Positions 24,002 through 31,343 of a stretch of 44,092 nt of DNA are shown here, one piece after another (positions within the stretch are counted from its first letter, which is position 1; each line of letters starts with the position of its first letter). Made by a program: the position numbers and the translations under genes. The stretch covers positions 1 through 44,092 of the forward strand of contig CADBFE010000003.1 of the NCBI GenBank assembly GCA_902793845.1, given 5' to 3'. The notes under the pieces are model-generated. The model ran no database searches. It was not told where the DNA came from and saw only the letters and a program-made list of their open reading frames with translations. This DNA comes from an uncultured Lachnospiraceae bacterium (GTDB taxonomy: Bacteria > Bacillota > Clostridia > Lachnospirales > Lachnospiraceae).

Positions 24002-24010
24002 TGTTATAAT
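24002..24010 (+). promoter_or_regulatory. Extended -10 promoter of ppdK
   Basis: TG-T-TATAAT at 24002-24010. The -35 position reads TGTATT, a weak match, as is common with an extended -10. Transcription would begin near 24017, giving a leader of about 60 nt. Confidence 0.6.
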
Positions 24011-24024
24011 TTTTGTTTGTATGG

Positions 24025-24047
24025 GGCTTGTGGTTATTGCACATGCC
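24025..24047 (+). promoter_or_regulatory. Hairpin in the ppdK leader
   Basis: GGCTTGTG (24025-24032) pairs with CACATGCC (24040-24047) at seven of eight positions around the loop GTTATTG. It starts within about ten bases of the predicted transcript 5' end and no T run follows, so an mRNA-stabilising 5' hairpin is more likely than termination. Confidence 0.4.
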
Positions 24048-24079
24048 ACGAATAAAATAATAAGAGAGGGAGTTAAAAA

Positions 24080-26707
24080 ATGGCAAAAAAATGGGTTTAC
24101 TTATTCAGTGAAGGCGCAGCAGACATGCGTAATCTTCTCGGCGGAAAAGGTGCAAACCTTGCAGAGATGACCAACCTTGGACTGCCTGTTCCACAGGGAT
24201 TCACCATCACTACAGAGGCATGTACTCAGTATTATGAGGATGGCAGACAGATTAATGATGAGATTCAGGCACAGATTATGGAATATATTTCCAAGATGGA
24301 GGAGATTACCGGTAAAAAGTTCGGCGACCTTGAAAATCCTCTCCTCGTTTCGGTTCGTTCGGGAGCAAGAGCTTCAATGCCCGGTATGATGGATACGATC
24401 CTTAACCTTGGACTTAATGAGGATGTTGTAAATGTCCTTGCCACAAAATCGGGCAATCCCAGATGGGCATGGGACTGCTACAGAAGATTTATTCAGATGT
24501 ATTCCGACGTCGTAATGGAAGTCGGCAAGAAATATTTCGAGCAGCTCATAGATAAGATGAAGTCAAAGAAGGGCGTTACACAGGATGTAGAGCTTGATGC
24601 CGACGATCTTAAAGAACTTGCAAACCAGTTTAAGGCAGAATATAAAAACAAGATCGGTGAGGATTTCCCTACCGATCCCAAGGTGCAGCTCATGGGAGCC
24701 ATCAAGGCCGTATTCCGTTCATGGGATAACCCGAGAGCAAATGTGTACAGAAGAGACAATGATATCCCTTATTCATGGGGTACAGCTGTAAATGTACAGT
24801 CTATGGCTTTCGGTAATATGGGTGATGACTGCGGTACAGGTGTTGCATTTACGAGAAACCCTGCAAACGGAGAGAAGGGACTCTTTGGAGAATTCCTTAC
24901 AAATGCTCAGGGCGAGGACGTTGTAGCAGGTGTACGTACTCCCATGAAGATTGCCGAGATGGAGGAGAAATTCCCTGAGGCATTTGCTCAGTTTAAAGAT
25001 GTATGTAAAAAACTTGAGGATCATTACCGTGATATGCAGGATATGGAGTTTACCGTTGAGCACGGCAATCTCTACATGCTTCAGACAAGAAACGGTAAGA
25101 GAACAGCTCAGGCAGCTCTTAAGATCGCATGTGATCTCGTAGATGAGGGTATGCGTACAGAAGAGGAAGCTGTGGCAATGATCGACCCCAGAAACCTCGA
25201 TACACTCCTTCATCCCACATTTGATCAGAGTGCCATCGTCAGAGCGAGACTCATAGGCAAGGCTCTCGGAGCTGCTCCCGGCGCTGCATGCGGTAAGATC
25301 GTATTTACAGCTGCAGATGCAGAGGAATGGGCTGCAAGAGGTGAGAAGGTTGTACTCGTAAGACTCGAGACATCTCCGGAAGATATCACAGGTATGAAGG
25401 TTTCCCAGGGTATCCTCACAGTGCGAGGCGGTATGACAAGCCACGCTGCCGTTGTAGCAAGAGGTATGGGCGCGTGCTGCGTATCAGGATGCGGTGATAT
25501 CATCATGGACGAGGAAAATAAGAAGTTTACACTCGCAGGCAAGGAGTACCATGAAGGAGACGTGATTTCATTTGACGGTACCACAGGAAATATTTATGAC
25601 GGAGCAGTACCTACTGTTGACGCTCAGATAGCAGGAGAGTTTGGCCGTATCATGGGATGGGCTGATAAGTACAGAACACTCAAGGTACGTACAAATGCTG
25701 ATACTCCTCATGATGCCAAGAAAGCAAGAGAGCTTGGTGCCGAGGGTATTGGTCTCTGCCGTACAGAGCATATGTTCTTTGATGAGGACAGGATCCAGGC
25801 ATTCAGAGAGATGATCGTATCCGATACAGTTGAGGAGAGAGAGGCAGCACTTGAAAAGATCGAGCCTCTTCAGCAGGGAGATTTTGAGCAGCTCTTTGAG
25901 GCAATGGAAGGCAATCCCGTCACCATCAGATTCCTCGATCCTCCGCTTCATGAGTTTGTACCCAGGACAAAAGAGGATATCGAGAAGCTTGCCAAGTCCA
26001 AGGGTAAGACTGTTGAGCAGATCAAGGCCCGTATTGAGGGACTCGTTGAGTTTAACCCTATGATGGGACACAGAGGTATCAGACTTGATGTCACATATCC
26101 CGAGATTGCCAAGATGCAGACAATAGCAGTTATCAGAGCTGCCGTTAATACAAAGAAAAAGCATCCTGACTGGAATGTAGTACCTGAGATCATGATCCCT
26201 CTTGTAGGTGATGCCAAGGAGCTTAAGTATGTTAAGGACATAGTTGTGGCTGCAGCTGATGAAGAGCTTAAGTCAAGCGGATCAGACCTTAAGTACGAAG
26301 TAGGTACCATGATAGAGATCCCCAGAGCTGCCCTTACTGCAGATACTATCGCAAAAGAGGCTGAGTTCTTCTGCTTTGGTACAAATGACCTGACCCAGAT
26401 GACATACGGATTCTCAAGAGATGATGCAGGCAAGTTCCTTCAGGCATATTATGAGAGAAAGATTTTTGAGAACGATCCTTTTGCAAAGCTTGATCGGGAT
26501 GGTGTAGGTGAGCTCATGGATATGGCTATTAAGAAAGGCAAGTCAGTCAGACCTGATATTCACTGCGGTATCTGTGGTGAGCATGGCGGAGATCCTTCAT
26601 CAATCGAGTTCTGTCACAAGATCGGCCTTGATTATGTATCATGCTCTCCTTACAGAGTGCCTATAGCAAGACTTGCAGCAGCACAGGCAGCGATAGCAAG
26701 CAAATAA
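24080..26707 (+). CDS. ppdK: Pyruvate, phosphate dikinase
   Basis: An 875-residue cytosolic enzyme that interconverts pyruvate, ATP and phosphate with phosphoenolpyruvate, AMP and pyrophosphate. In anaerobes it commonly runs toward ATP with PPi. The N-terminal ATP-grasp domain has GGKGANLAEM and VSVRSGARASMPGMMDT; the swivelling domain has the phospho-acceptor His455 in GGMTSHAAVVARGMG, next to the Thr that regulatory proteins phosphorylate in relatives; the C-terminal barrel has GIGLCRTEHMFF, GHRGIRL and the catalytic Cys in CGICGEHGGDP. Full length. Strong promoter, GGGAG site, and strong terminator indicate a monocistronic, well-expressed gene. Confidence 0.97.
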   Translation: MAKKWVYLFSEGAADMRNLLGGKGANLAEMTNLGLPVPQGFTITTEACTQYYEDGRQINDEIQAQIMEYISKMEEITGKKFGDLENPLLVSVRSGARASMPGMMDTILNLGLNEDVVNVLATKSGNPRWAWDCYRRFIQMYSDVVMEVGKKYFEQLIDKMKSKKGVTQDVELDADDLKELANQFKAEYKNKIGEDFPTDPKVQLMGAIKAVFRSWDNPRANVYRRDNDIPYSWGTAVNVQSMAFGNMGDDCGTGVAFTRNPANGEKGLFGEFLTNAQGEDVVAGVRTPMKIAEMEEKFPEAFAQFKDVCKKLEDHYRDMQDMEFTVEHGNLYMLQTRNGKRTAQAALKIACDLVDEGMRTEEEAVAMIDPRNLDTLLHPTFDQSAIVRARLIGKALGAAPGAACGKIVFTAADAEEWAARGEKVVLVRLETSPEDITGMKVSQGILTVRGGMTSHAAVVARGMGACCVSGCGDIIMDEENKKFTLAGKEYHEGDVISFDGTTGNIYDGAVPTVDAQIAGEFGRIMGWADKYRTLKVRTNADTPHDAKKARELGAEGIGLCRTEHMFFDEDRIQAFREMIVSDTVEEREAALEKIEPLQQGDFEQLFEAMEGNPVTIRFLDPPLHEFVPRTKEDIEKLAKSKGKTVEQIKARIEGLVEFNPMMGHRGIRLDVTYPEIAKMQTIAVIRAAVNTKKKHPDWNVVPEIMIPLVGDAKELKYVKDIVVAAADEELKSSGSDLKYEVGTMIEIPRAALTADTIAKEAEFFCFGTNDLTQMTYGFSRDDAGKFLQAYYERKIFENDPFAKLDRDGVGELMDMAIKKGKSVRPDIHCGICGEHGGDPSSIEFCHKIGLDYVSCSPYRVPIARLAAAQAAIASK

Positions 26708-26728
26708 TGTAATCATTTAATAATTTTT

Positions 26729-26768
26729 AACCGGGAAGTGGTACAGAGATATCACTTCCCGGTTTTTT
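26729..26768 (+). terminator. ppdK intrinsic terminator
   Basis: Perfect 12-bp arms AACCGGGAAGTG (26729-26740) and CACTTCCCGGTT (26753-26764), followed by T6. Confidence 0.93.
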
Positions 26769-26808
26769 ATTTAATTAGTTCAACAGTGTTTTATTATTTA
26801 TGATTATT

Positions 26809-26817
26809 TGATATAAT
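26809..26817 (+). promoter_or_regulatory. Extended -10 promoter of the GGDEF gene
   Basis: TG-A-TATAAT at 26809-26817, 57 bp before the ATG. It overlaps a short AT-rich palindrome GATATAATATATATC. The -35 region is not consensus. Confidence 0.5.
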
Positions 26818-26874
26818 ATATATCAAGTATGTAGTGTAAAAGGGATTAGTTGGAATAGGGGAGTTGGTGATTGC

Positions 26875-28044
26875 ATGTATTATGCAAGTATTGGTGTATT
26901 ATCTATAATCATACATTCTATTTTGAATTATGACGCAATGAAGAATCCGAGAGGTGAAGAGAGAACTGAAGCTCATGAGCGATACAGATTCTTTCTTTAT
27001 TCGATCAGTGCCTATTATATTGCGGATATTCTCTGGGGTGTCTTTTATGAAACCCGAATAGTTCCACTTTCATATTTTGATACGGTAATGTATTTCCTGA
27101 CAATAGGATTTACAGTCTATTTTTGGATGAGATTTGTTGTTGCCTTTTTGCGTCAGGATAGTTTGTTTAATAAGATTATTATTTATTCCGGCGTTTTAAT
27201 AATGCTGTTACAGATAATTTTTCTTATTATAAACTTGTTTGTACCGATTATGTTCAGGTTTGCTCCGGATGGACAGTATCTGCCTGCACGGCCCAGATAT
27301 ATATGCCTTGCGCTTCAGATAGTGGTGTTTGCTTTTCTGACTGTCTATTGTCTGATAGTTACTTTCAAGGTTACCAGTTATACAAAGCAGAAATATCATG
27401 CGGTTTGTTTTTCAAGTCTCTTTATGCTGACTTTTATAATACTCCAGACAGCATATCCATTAATGCCTTTTTATTCAGTTGGATGTCTCATCGCCACATG
27501 CATTATACATGCATTTATAGAGATAGGAGTAAAACTTGAGTATTCAAAGAAACTGGGCTCAGTCAGAGAGATAGCATATAAGGATCCTCTTACAAATGTC
27601 AAAAATGTAAATGCCTATGCTGAGATTAAAGATGAACTTGATGAAAAGATCAAAAGAAATAAAATAAGAGAACTCGGTTTAATAGTTTTTGATCTGAATG
27701 ATCTCAAAGCAATAAACGATTCAAAAGGTCATGAAGAAGGAGATGAAGCTTTAAAGGAAGCAAGTAATCTCATCTGTAACGTATTTAAGCACAGTCCTGT
27801 ATACCGTATCGGAGGAGATGAATTCTGTACGATACTTGAAGGCATCGATTTTGATAACAGGGAAGTACTTTTAAATGATTTTAACAAGAGTGTTGACAGG
27901 AATCTCGATTACGGAGGTCCTGTTGTATCAGCAGGAATGGGACTTTATGTATCCGGTGTGGATATGAAATATGATGATGTATTTAAGCGGGCTGATAAAA
28001 AGATGTATGCAAGAAAGGGCGACCTTAAAAAACGCAAGAATTAG
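26875..28044 (+). CDS. Membrane-bound diguanylate cyclase (GGDEF)
   Basis: A 389-residue protein. Residues 1-225 carry about six to seven hydrophobic helices with no recognised sensor domain. A linker (LEYSKKLGSVREIAYKDPLT, where DPLT starts the GGDEF domain) leads to an intact active site RIGGDEF with GGDEF at 313-317. It should make cyclic di-GMP from two GTP. The RxxD inhibitory site that usually lies just before GGDEF reads KHSP, so feedback inhibition is probably absent. Together with the HD-GYP protein at the window start it shows the organism uses c-di-GMP or a related dinucleotide. Start chosen at ATG with GGGGAG 11-12 bases upstream. Confidence 0.93.
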   Translation: MYYASIGVLSIIIHSILNYDAMKNPRGEERTEAHERYRFFLYSISAYYIADILWGVFYETRIVPLSYFDTVMYFLTIGFTVYFWMRFVVAFLRQDSLFNKIIIYSGVLIMLLQIIFLIINLFVPIMFRFAPDGQYLPARPRYICLALQIVVFAFLTVYCLIVTFKVTSYTKQKYHAVCFSSLFMLTFIILQTAYPLMPFYSVGCLIATCIIHAFIEIGVKLEYSKKLGSVREIAYKDPLTNVKNVNAYAEIKDELDEKIKRNKIRELGLIVFDLNDLKAINDSKGHEEGDEALKEASNLICNVFKHSPVYRIGGDEFCTILEGIDFDNREVLLNDFNKSVDRNLDYGGPVVSAGMGLYVSGVDMKYDDVFKRADKKMYARKGDLKKRKN

Positions 28045-28052
28045 TTTTTTAA
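28025..28052 (+). terminator. Weak AT-rich terminator-like stem over the GGDEF stop codon
   Basis: TTAAAAAAC (28025-28033) pairs with GTTTTTTAA (28044-28052); the right arm itself supplies the T run. The stem is almost all A-T, so termination would be inefficient. Confidence 0.3.
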
Positions 28053-28096
28053 TCTTATTTTAATCTTTCTCACATATTTCTTTAAATTTTCATAAG

Positions 28097-28102
28097 TATA
28101 AT
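28097..28102 (+). promoter_or_regulatory. Candidate -10 for the small membrane protein
   Basis: TATAAT about 65 bp before the chosen start. The -35 region (CACATATTTC) is poor. A small hairpin GAAAC-AAAGG-GTTTC (28119-28133) lies in the leader. Confidence 0.4.
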
Positions 28103-28166
28103 GACATCATAATCAATTGAAACAAAGGGTTTCAGGGATGATTTTTAGGACAAAGGAGAAATGATT

Positions 28167-28394
28167 ATGATTACATTAATATTTATGTTTTGTATGTTTG
28201 CCGTATTTGGAAAGATCGCATTATTTGCTCTTAAGGCAGCCTGGGGTGTAACAAAGCTTGTAGTAACCCTTGTATTCCTTCCGGTTACCCTGGTAGTGAT
28301 GGTGGCAGCGGGACTCATTCATCTGGCACTGCCTATCCTTGTTATCGTGGGAATTGTGTCATTATTTTCAAAGACACCTGCAAAAGCATGCTGA
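28167..28394 (+). CDS. Small hydrophobic membrane protein, unknown function
   Basis: A 75-residue protein with two to three membrane helices (ITLIFMFCMFAVFGKIALFAL, shown in part, then a Val/Leu-rich stretch and LPILVIVGIVSLF). I chose ATG 28167 rather than 28161: AAAGGAG ends two bases before 28161 but eight before 28167. No family recognised. It has its own leader and lies 21 bp before rsmJ. Confidence 0.7.
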   Translation: MITLIFMFCMFAVFGKIALFALKAAWGVTKLVVTLVFLPVTLVVMVAAGLIHLALPILVIVGIVSLFSKTPAKAC

Positions 28395-28400
28395 TTAAGG

Positions 28401-28406
28401 TATAAT
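28401..28406 (+). promoter_or_regulatory. TATAAT nine bases before the rsmJ start (possible leaderless mRNA)
   Basis: A perfect TATAAT lies between the preceding stop and the rsmJ ATG at 28416. A -35 would fall on CTGCAA (28378-28383, 17-bp spacer). If used, transcription would begin within a few bases of the ATG. No ribosome binding site is seen. Confidence 0.45.
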
Positions 28407-28415
28407 AAAAGCAGA

Positions 28416-29159
28416 ATGATATATATACTCTGCGATGAAAAAAATGAAAATGAAGCCCGTGAGGTCTCTGAAAGGACCGGCGGCGTAATGACCGATAAAG
28501 CTCCTTGCGGGGAGCTTTATCTTTATGTTTCGGATAAAGGTATATCCATAAATAAAGACGGCCTGTCGTATATGGGGGATTTTACGGCAGAAATCAAGCG
28601 CTTAAAACATAATAATCTGAGTCATGAGATGCTGATTAAGGCCTCAAAAATGAAAGATACAGCCCTAAACCATGAAAAAACTGCCATCGATGCAACTGCA
28701 GGGATGGGAGATGACTCCCTGCTCCTTGCGGCAGCCGGTTTCAATGTATATATGTATGAATATAATCCTGTAATATATACGCTCCTCAAAGATACTGTCA
28801 AAAGAGCACTCCGGGATGAGTTTTTATCGGAAATAGCAGGCAGGATGCATGTGATAAACGGCGACAGTACTGTGATGATGAAAGAACTTGATTTCAGACC
28901 TGATGTGGTCCTCCTTGATCCCATGTTTCCGCAGCGGAAAAAATCCGGCATGATAAAAAAGAAATTTCAGCTCCTTCAGTGTCTGGAGTCTCCATGTGCC
29001 AATGAGACAGAAATGATGGAGAGCGGTTTTGCCACAGGAGCAAAACGCATAATCGTAAAACGGCCTGCAAACGGACCGCTTTTGTCAGACAGAAAACCCG
29101 ATTATCAGATCATGGGTAACTCCATAAGGTATGACTGTTATAATAATTGTTTACACTAA
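28416..29159 (+). CDS. rsmJ: RsmJ-type 16S rRNA methyltransferase (DUF548)
   Basis: A 247-residue class I SAM-dependent methyltransferase. The SAM loop is DATAGMGDDSLLLAAAGF, the acidic strand YMYEYNPV, and the catalytic-type motif DVVLLDPMFPQRKKSGMIKKK, all diagnostic of the RsmJ/YhiQ family. E. coli RsmJ methylates G1516 of 16S rRNA (m2G) in the small subunit head. The N-terminal 70 residues form the family's small extra domain. The C-terminus keeps IVKRPANGP. Length agrees with the family. No Shine-Dalgarno site precedes the ATG. Confidence 0.88.
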   Translation: MIYILCDEKNENEAREVSERTGGVMTDKAPCGELYLYVSDKGISINKDGLSYMGDFTAEIKRLKHNNLSHEMLIKASKMKDTALNHEKTAIDATAGMGDDSLLLAAAGFNVYMYEYNPVIYTLLKDTVKRALRDEFLSEIAGRMHVINGDSTVMMKELDFRPDVVLLDPMFPQRKKSGMIKKKFQLLQCLESPCANETEMMESGFATGAKRIIVKRPANGPLLSDRKPDYQIMGNSIRYDCYNNCLH

Positions 29160-29217
29160 ATTTGAATTTTATTAAAATAAATATGGAAATATAAATAAAC
29201 AGAGGTTGGGATAATTA

Positions 29218-31317
29218 ATGTACTGTAAAAACTGTGGACAGATAGTGCCAAAAGGAATAAAGGAATGTCCTACTTGCGGAGAGCCGGTTAAGAGTAAAGG
29301 AGTCATAGTGGCGGTGCTGATAGCACTTGCGGCTGTGGCTTTTGCTGTTTTTGTAACCGTATTTTTCTTCCTGAAAAAAAGTGAGTTTGATGATGAGCTG
29401 GCCAAGGCAAAAAAGGGTAACAGCACGTCCACATCAGAGTCAAAGAAAGATGACAAGGACAAAGACAAGGATAAAGACAAAGAAAAAGATGATGACGATG
29501 ATGAGGACGATAAGCTGGGTACACCGGCTGAGAGTACAACCATCATGGTCTATATGATAGGAAGCAATCTTGAGAGTGACTACGGTGCAGCTACCGATGA
29601 CCTGGAAGAGATGCTCGATGCCGAATATGAGAATGTAAATATCGTCATTCAGACAGGCGGAGCCAAATACTGGTATATGGATGGTATTTCCAATAAAAAA
29701 GTACAGCGTTTTCATATAGATGACGGAGAACTTACAGAACTTGATAACCTTGGCAAGATGAGCATGAGTACACCGGATGCTCTGACAGATTTCGTTACAT
29801 TTGCTGCAGAGGAATATCCTGCGGAGGAGTATGTGCTGGTACTCTGGGATCATGGCGGCGGTATACCTGTAGGTTTTGGATATGATGAAGTTTTCCCCGA
29901 TGATTATCTTGTTGATGTTGAGATCGGTCAGGCACTTGATGATGCAGGAGTGCATTTTGGCGCCATAGTATTTGATGCATGTAATATGTGTACTCTTGAG
30001 GTAGCACTGTCAATCATGGATAATGCAGACTATATGGTTGCAGCCGAGAGCTATGTAAACGGTATAGGTATCTATTATACAGACTGGATAAATGAGACAA
30101 GTTCCGACCTTGAATACCTCGTACAGGATTACTGTGAGACAATAGTATCAGACTATATGGATTCCCTGGATGAAGAGGGGCTGGTAGGATCCATGTCAGT
30201 CATCAAGCTGTCCAAGATTGATGAAGTATATGATGCGTATGTTGATTATATTGCTTCAGTTGCAGATGCCGTGGATAACGGAGAATACGAGGACTATTAT
30301 GCGGCCAGAGGCAACTGCGGATATTATGAAGGCACTGATTCTGTAGATCTGTGTACTCTCTGCACCCAGTTTGATACCGATTATGCGACGCCGTTATTTA
30401 ACTCAGTTGTAAATGCCGTTGTTTATACAGAAAGTGATATTAATTACGGCCATGGTATTACAGCATATTCTCCTTATGATTACTTTGATTATTATGATGA
30501 GGGAAGGGAATCGCTGGTAACTCTCGGCTATGATGAGGAGATACTTGATTTTTATGATAAGTTTGCCAGCAGACTGTTTGACTATTTTGCACCTGATTAC
30601 ATAGGCGTCTATACAGGAGACTGGTATGTGGATTCGGGAGAATCATCTGCTGACTATTATGTAGGAGCAGGTAAGAAAAATGAAGAACTCGAAGTCTTTG
30701 ACCTGGGTGGATATTTCGGACTCACCCTTGAGGAAGATGAGTGGGATATGATCTACTCAATCGCTGTATGCACATATATTGAAATAGATGATGAAAGCGT
30801 ATGGTGTCTCGGCTCATGTTATCACAGTGAGTTTGATGACGACGGCAATCTGATGATCGTAGATCCTGACGAATGGGTATTTTTAAATGATGAATTTTGC
30901 TACTACGATTGTGTAGATTACTATTATGACGAGGAGACGGGAGACTGGGCTGAGTATGGATATGTATACTGTACTGTAAACGGTTCGGATTCTGTAATGC
31001 TCGTATATTTTGATCAGGATTATACAGACGGAATGATCCTTGGATATTATGACTATGATGCCGTAAATGATGAGATCACATCTGATCAGATGTATTCATT
31101 TAATGATGATGATGAGATCGACCTGATCTATTATGTATATTACACAGATGAAGATACGGGATATATATTTGATAATAATGCTCCGTTTACATACGCTGAT
31201 GCAGTAATCACAAGAGATGATATTGAACTGAGTAATGACAGTACATATCTTTACTATATTCTCGAGGATTATTACGGAAACACGTATGAGACCGAGCTTG
31301 TATATCTCTATATTTAA
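29218..31317 (+). CDS. Clostripain-family (C11) cysteine peptidase, membrane-anchored with zinc ribbon
   Basis: A 699-residue protein with an unusual order: a cytosolic zinc ribbon at the N-terminus (CKNCG...CPTCG, residues 2-22), a membrane helix (about 31-55), an extracellular Lys/Asp linker (about 77-100), then a C11 caspase-like domain. The domain starts TTIMVYMIGSNLES; catalytic His212 is in WDHGGG and Cys255 in FDACNMC. C11 peptidases cleave after Arg or Lys, often after self-activation. The remaining 300 residues are extremely Asp/Tyr-rich (SPYDYFDYYDEG) and probably beta, possibly calcium-binding or surface-exposed. The GH5 gene follows after 26 bp. Confidence 0.88.
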   Translation: MYCKNCGQIVPKGIKECPTCGEPVKSKGVIVAVLIALAAVAFAVFVTVFFFLKKSEFDDELAKAKKGNSTSTSESKKDDKDKDKDKDKEKDDDDDEDDKLGTPAESTTIMVYMIGSNLESDYGAATDDLEEMLDAEYENVNIVIQTGGAKYWYMDGISNKKVQRFHIDDGELTELDNLGKMSMSTPDALTDFVTFAAEEYPAEEYVLVLWDHGGGIPVGFGYDEVFPDDYLVDVEIGQALDDAGVHFGAIVFDACNMCTLEVALSIMDNADYMVAAESYVNGIGIYYTDWINETSSDLEYLVQDYCETIVSDYMDSLDEEGLVGSMSVIKLSKIDEVYDAYVDYIASVADAVDNGEYEDYYAARGNCGYYEGTDSVDLCTLCTQFDTDYATPLFNSVVNAVVYTESDINYGHGITAYSPYDYFDYYDEGRESLVTLGYDEEILDFYDKFASRLFDYFAPDYIGVYTGDWYVDSGESSADYYVGAGKKNEELEVFDLGGYFGLTLEEDEWDMIYSIAVCTYIEIDDESVWCLGSCYHSEFDDDGNLMIVDPDEWVFLNDEFCYYDCVDYYYDEETGDWAEYGYVYCTVNGSDSVMLVYFDQDYTDGMILGYYDYDAVNDEITSDQMYSFNDDDEIDLIYYVYYTDEDTGYIFDNNAPFTYADAVITRDDIELSNDSTYLYYILEDYYGNTYETELVYLYI

Positions 31318-31343
31318 TTAATAAAGATTTTCGGAGCGGATTT

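Noticed and set aside
24773-25444. A 223-codon frame antisense to ppdK, and similar antisense frames over alaS, ppdK and the C11 gene
   Set aside because: Shadow frames created by biased codon use on the coding strand; no ribosome sites and odd Cys/Ser/Leu-rich composition.
28161-28166. First ATG of the small membrane protein
   Set aside because: Only two bases separate it from GGAG; the ATG six bases later has ideal spacing.
29446-29517. Repetitive Lys/Asp-coding tract in the C11 gene as a possible tandem repeat for phase variation
   Set aside because: It is a low-complexity linker with mixed codons, not an exact repeat unit; the frame is intact.
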